Below are positions 37,821 through 38,928 of a DNA stretch of 38,928 nt, piece by piece (within the stretch, counting starts at the first letter, position 1; each line of letters opens with the position of its first letter). Below the pieces are notes generated by a model. That model searched no databases, was not told where the DNA came from, and saw only the letters and a list, made by a program, of their open reading frames with translations. The DNA comes from a virus. Made by a program: the position numbers and the translations under genes. The DNA lies in IMG/VR virus record IMGVR_UViG_3300045950_000246, positions 1 through 38,928 of that record; one strand, given 5' to 3'.

Positions 37821-38035
37821 AGAGGGTTATGGAGTTTCTTGAGGACGATGGCGGGGAGCTGTCGATGACCAGGCTGACGATTGTGCTGATCGTGCTGGCT
37901 TATATCGGATGGGGGAGCTATATCGTATGGACCACGAAGGCGATACCAGACCTGCCGATACAGGTGACGGGACTGCTGGTAGGCCTCTACGGGCTCAACC
38001 GGGCGAATATCAATATAGGTAAGGGAAATGGCTGA
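37817..38035 (+). CDS. two-TM holin
   Basis: A 72-aa protein with two hydrophobic segments (about 20-40, LTIVLIVLAYIGWGSYIVW; and about 48-62, IQVTGLLVGLYGL) and charged ends (MKRVMEFLEDDGGE). These are class II-like holin features. Its ATG overlaps the endolysin stop (ATGA), and the next gene overlaps its 3' end, as in lysis cassettes. Confidence 0.75.
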   Translation: MKRVMEFLEDDGGELSMTRLTIVLIVLAYIGWGSYIVWTTKAIPDLPIQVTGLLVGLYGLNRANINIGKGNG

Positions 38036-38582
38036 CAGGCCGACGAATGCCCTTCTGATAATCGCCCTTATCGCCGTGGCCTCAGCCGTCTATTCATGGT
38101 ACAGGCCTCCGAAGATCGTAACCCAGACCCGGTATGTCGAGGTCCCGAAGGAAAAGGTGGTAGCCAGGATAAAGACCGTCAAGGTTCCCGGTCCTGAGAG
38201 GATCGTCACGATTGAGAAGGAAAGGATCGTGAAGGCCCTGGAGCTGCCGGAGTCGGTGGGTAACGACCAGGACAAGCAGATCATAGCCAATGCCGACATT
38301 CCCTGCGATGAGAGCGTCAATGGGCAGAGCGTTGTCACGGTCATGGACACGCAGACCGGGGAAAGCCGGATATTGGCGAAGCCCAAGCCATTGCCTCTGG
38401 TTGGGTTCGAGAACCGCAAGGAGATCGGCGCAAGATACGGCCTGACAAACGAGGGGCCGGAGGTGGACGTATACGGAAGGTGGGACTTCCTCAGGGTGGG
38501 ATCCCTGCACCTGGGAGTATATGGAGAGGTAAACAGCCAGGCAGAGGCGAAGGCGATGATGCAGGTTGGGTATAGGTGGTGA
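38028..38582 (+). CDS. membrane-anchored periplasmic protein, spanin-like
   Basis: A 184-aa protein with an N-terminal signal-anchor (NALLIIALIAVASAVYSWY), then a charged repetitive stretch (VPKEKVVARIKTVKVPGPER) and a C-terminal region ending in a beta-barrel-like GVYGEVNSQAEAKAMMQVGY. The position as last gene of the lysis set fits an inner-membrane spanin, but the coiled coil is short and no embedded outer spanin is evident. The call is positional. Confidence 0.5.
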   Translation: MADRPTNALLIIALIAVASAVYSWYRPPKIVTQTRYVEVPKEKVVARIKTVKVPGPERIVTIEKERIVKALELPESVGNDQDKQIIANADIPCDESVNGQSVVTVMDTQTGESRILAKPKPLPLVGFENRKEIGARYGLTNEGPEVDVYGRWDFLRVGSLHLGVYGEVNSQAEAKAMMQVGYRW

Positions 38583-38629
38583 GGAATGGATAAGCTGAAG
38601 ATACTCGCCATAAGATGCGGATTGAGATA

Positions 38630-38667
38630 AACCCTGCCTTCCCTCATTCCAGGAAGGCGGAAGGGTT
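38630..38667 (+). terminator. hairpin downstream of the lysis cassette
   Basis: AACCCT and CCTTCC pair with GGAAGG and AGGGTT (2- to 4-nt internal loop, 9-nt apical loop). It lies 48 bp after the last late gene and is a likely end of the late transcript, though only a short T-rich tail follows. Confidence 0.5.
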
Positions 38668-38751
38668 GCTTCATGAGATCATTGTTAGTCCCTTTAAGCG
38701 AGGGGCTTTGTCAGGTGTTGACCGACAATACAGGTGAGATCGGAAAGAGAT

Positions 38752-38774
38752 TGGCGGTCACATAGACGGTCAGA
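38752..38774. promoter_or_regulatory. putative integrase arm-type sites, right arm
   Basis: CGGTCA at 38755 and 38767 (12-bp period), matching 254..276 with one difference. It lies 28 bp inside the attR core. Confidence 0.45.
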
Positions 38775-38783
38775 CGGAACGAA

Positions 38784-38801
38784 AAAGGGTTTGCGTACAT
38801 G

Positions 38802-38813
<12 letters not shown>
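38784..38813 (-). terminator. intrinsic terminator of tRNA-Lys at attR
   Basis: The 12-bp arm hairpin is as at 44..73 but with loop TACATG, and is followed on the minus strand by TTTTTC. The whole 30 bp is the exact reverse complement of the attL copy. Confidence 0.85.
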
Positions 38814-38894
<81 letters not shown>

Positions 38895-38928
38895 AAGATG
38901 AAGCGACTATTAACTTATAACTTATAAC

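Noticed and set aside
38586-38630. 14-codon frame after the spanin-like gene
   Set aside because: Too short, with only a weak upstream GAGG and no recognisable motif.

Overview
The window holds one apparently complete, about 38.7 kb prophage of a short-tailed (podovirus-like) phage, integrated at the 3' end of a tRNA-Lys(CTT) gene. A 66-bp perfect direct repeat (62..127 and 38802..38867) marks attL and attR. The intact tRNA is at the right edge on the minus strand and a 3' tRNA fragment remains at the left. The host is probably a Gram-negative bacterium: there is a lipobox protein and an amidase/holin/spanin-like lysis set. High GC, heavy AGG/AGA arginine and ATA isoleucine use, and many dispersed palindromic elements recall Nitrospirota or deltaproteobacterial-type genomes. 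That host assignment is inference only.

Layout. 1..3300 (mostly minus strand): attL, tyrosine integrase with an N-terminal zinc ribbon, a small regulator with its own promoter and operator-like palindrome, a surface lipoprotein (possible lysogenic-conversion gene) and an XRE repressor facing a strong rightward promoter. 3400..8400: small early genes, several in alternating orientation, a CII-like regulator, a DUF2303-type protein, an excisionase-like HTH protein and several Cys-rich microproteins. 8570..9791: lambda O/P-like replication pair, with seven 21-bp iterons and an AT-rich stretch inside the O gene (probable origin). 9791..11192: GC-rich non-coding stretch with a truncated gene start, a DNA-binding protein and a late promoter. 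11193..19277: small terminase, large terminase, portal, scaffold and N4-gp56-type major capsid. 19420..29522: minor head proteins, head-tail adaptor, tail nozzle, fibres/adhesins, a 14-residue-repeat protein, a GNAT acetyltransferase and a stand-alone S74-type chaperone domain. 29509..36503: internal/ejection proteins, including a 2001-aa polyvalent protein with HExxH and MuF-C-like domains. 36533..38582: lysis cassette.

Main points of interest. The large terminase carries two full-length LAGLIDADG inteins, one beside the ATPase Walker B motif and one inside the nuclease motif, with strikingly different arginine codon use. Host-type palindromic elements have inserted repeatedly and in frame into phage proteins (CII-like, wHTH-like, portal C-terminus, scaffold, at least seven in the 2001-aa protein). 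The 30-bp tRNA terminator hairpin at attL is the exact reverse complement of the one at attR. CGGTCA-type direct repeats flank both att sites, with a third copy in mid-prophage. All functions are assigned by reading motifs and context; no database search was run.
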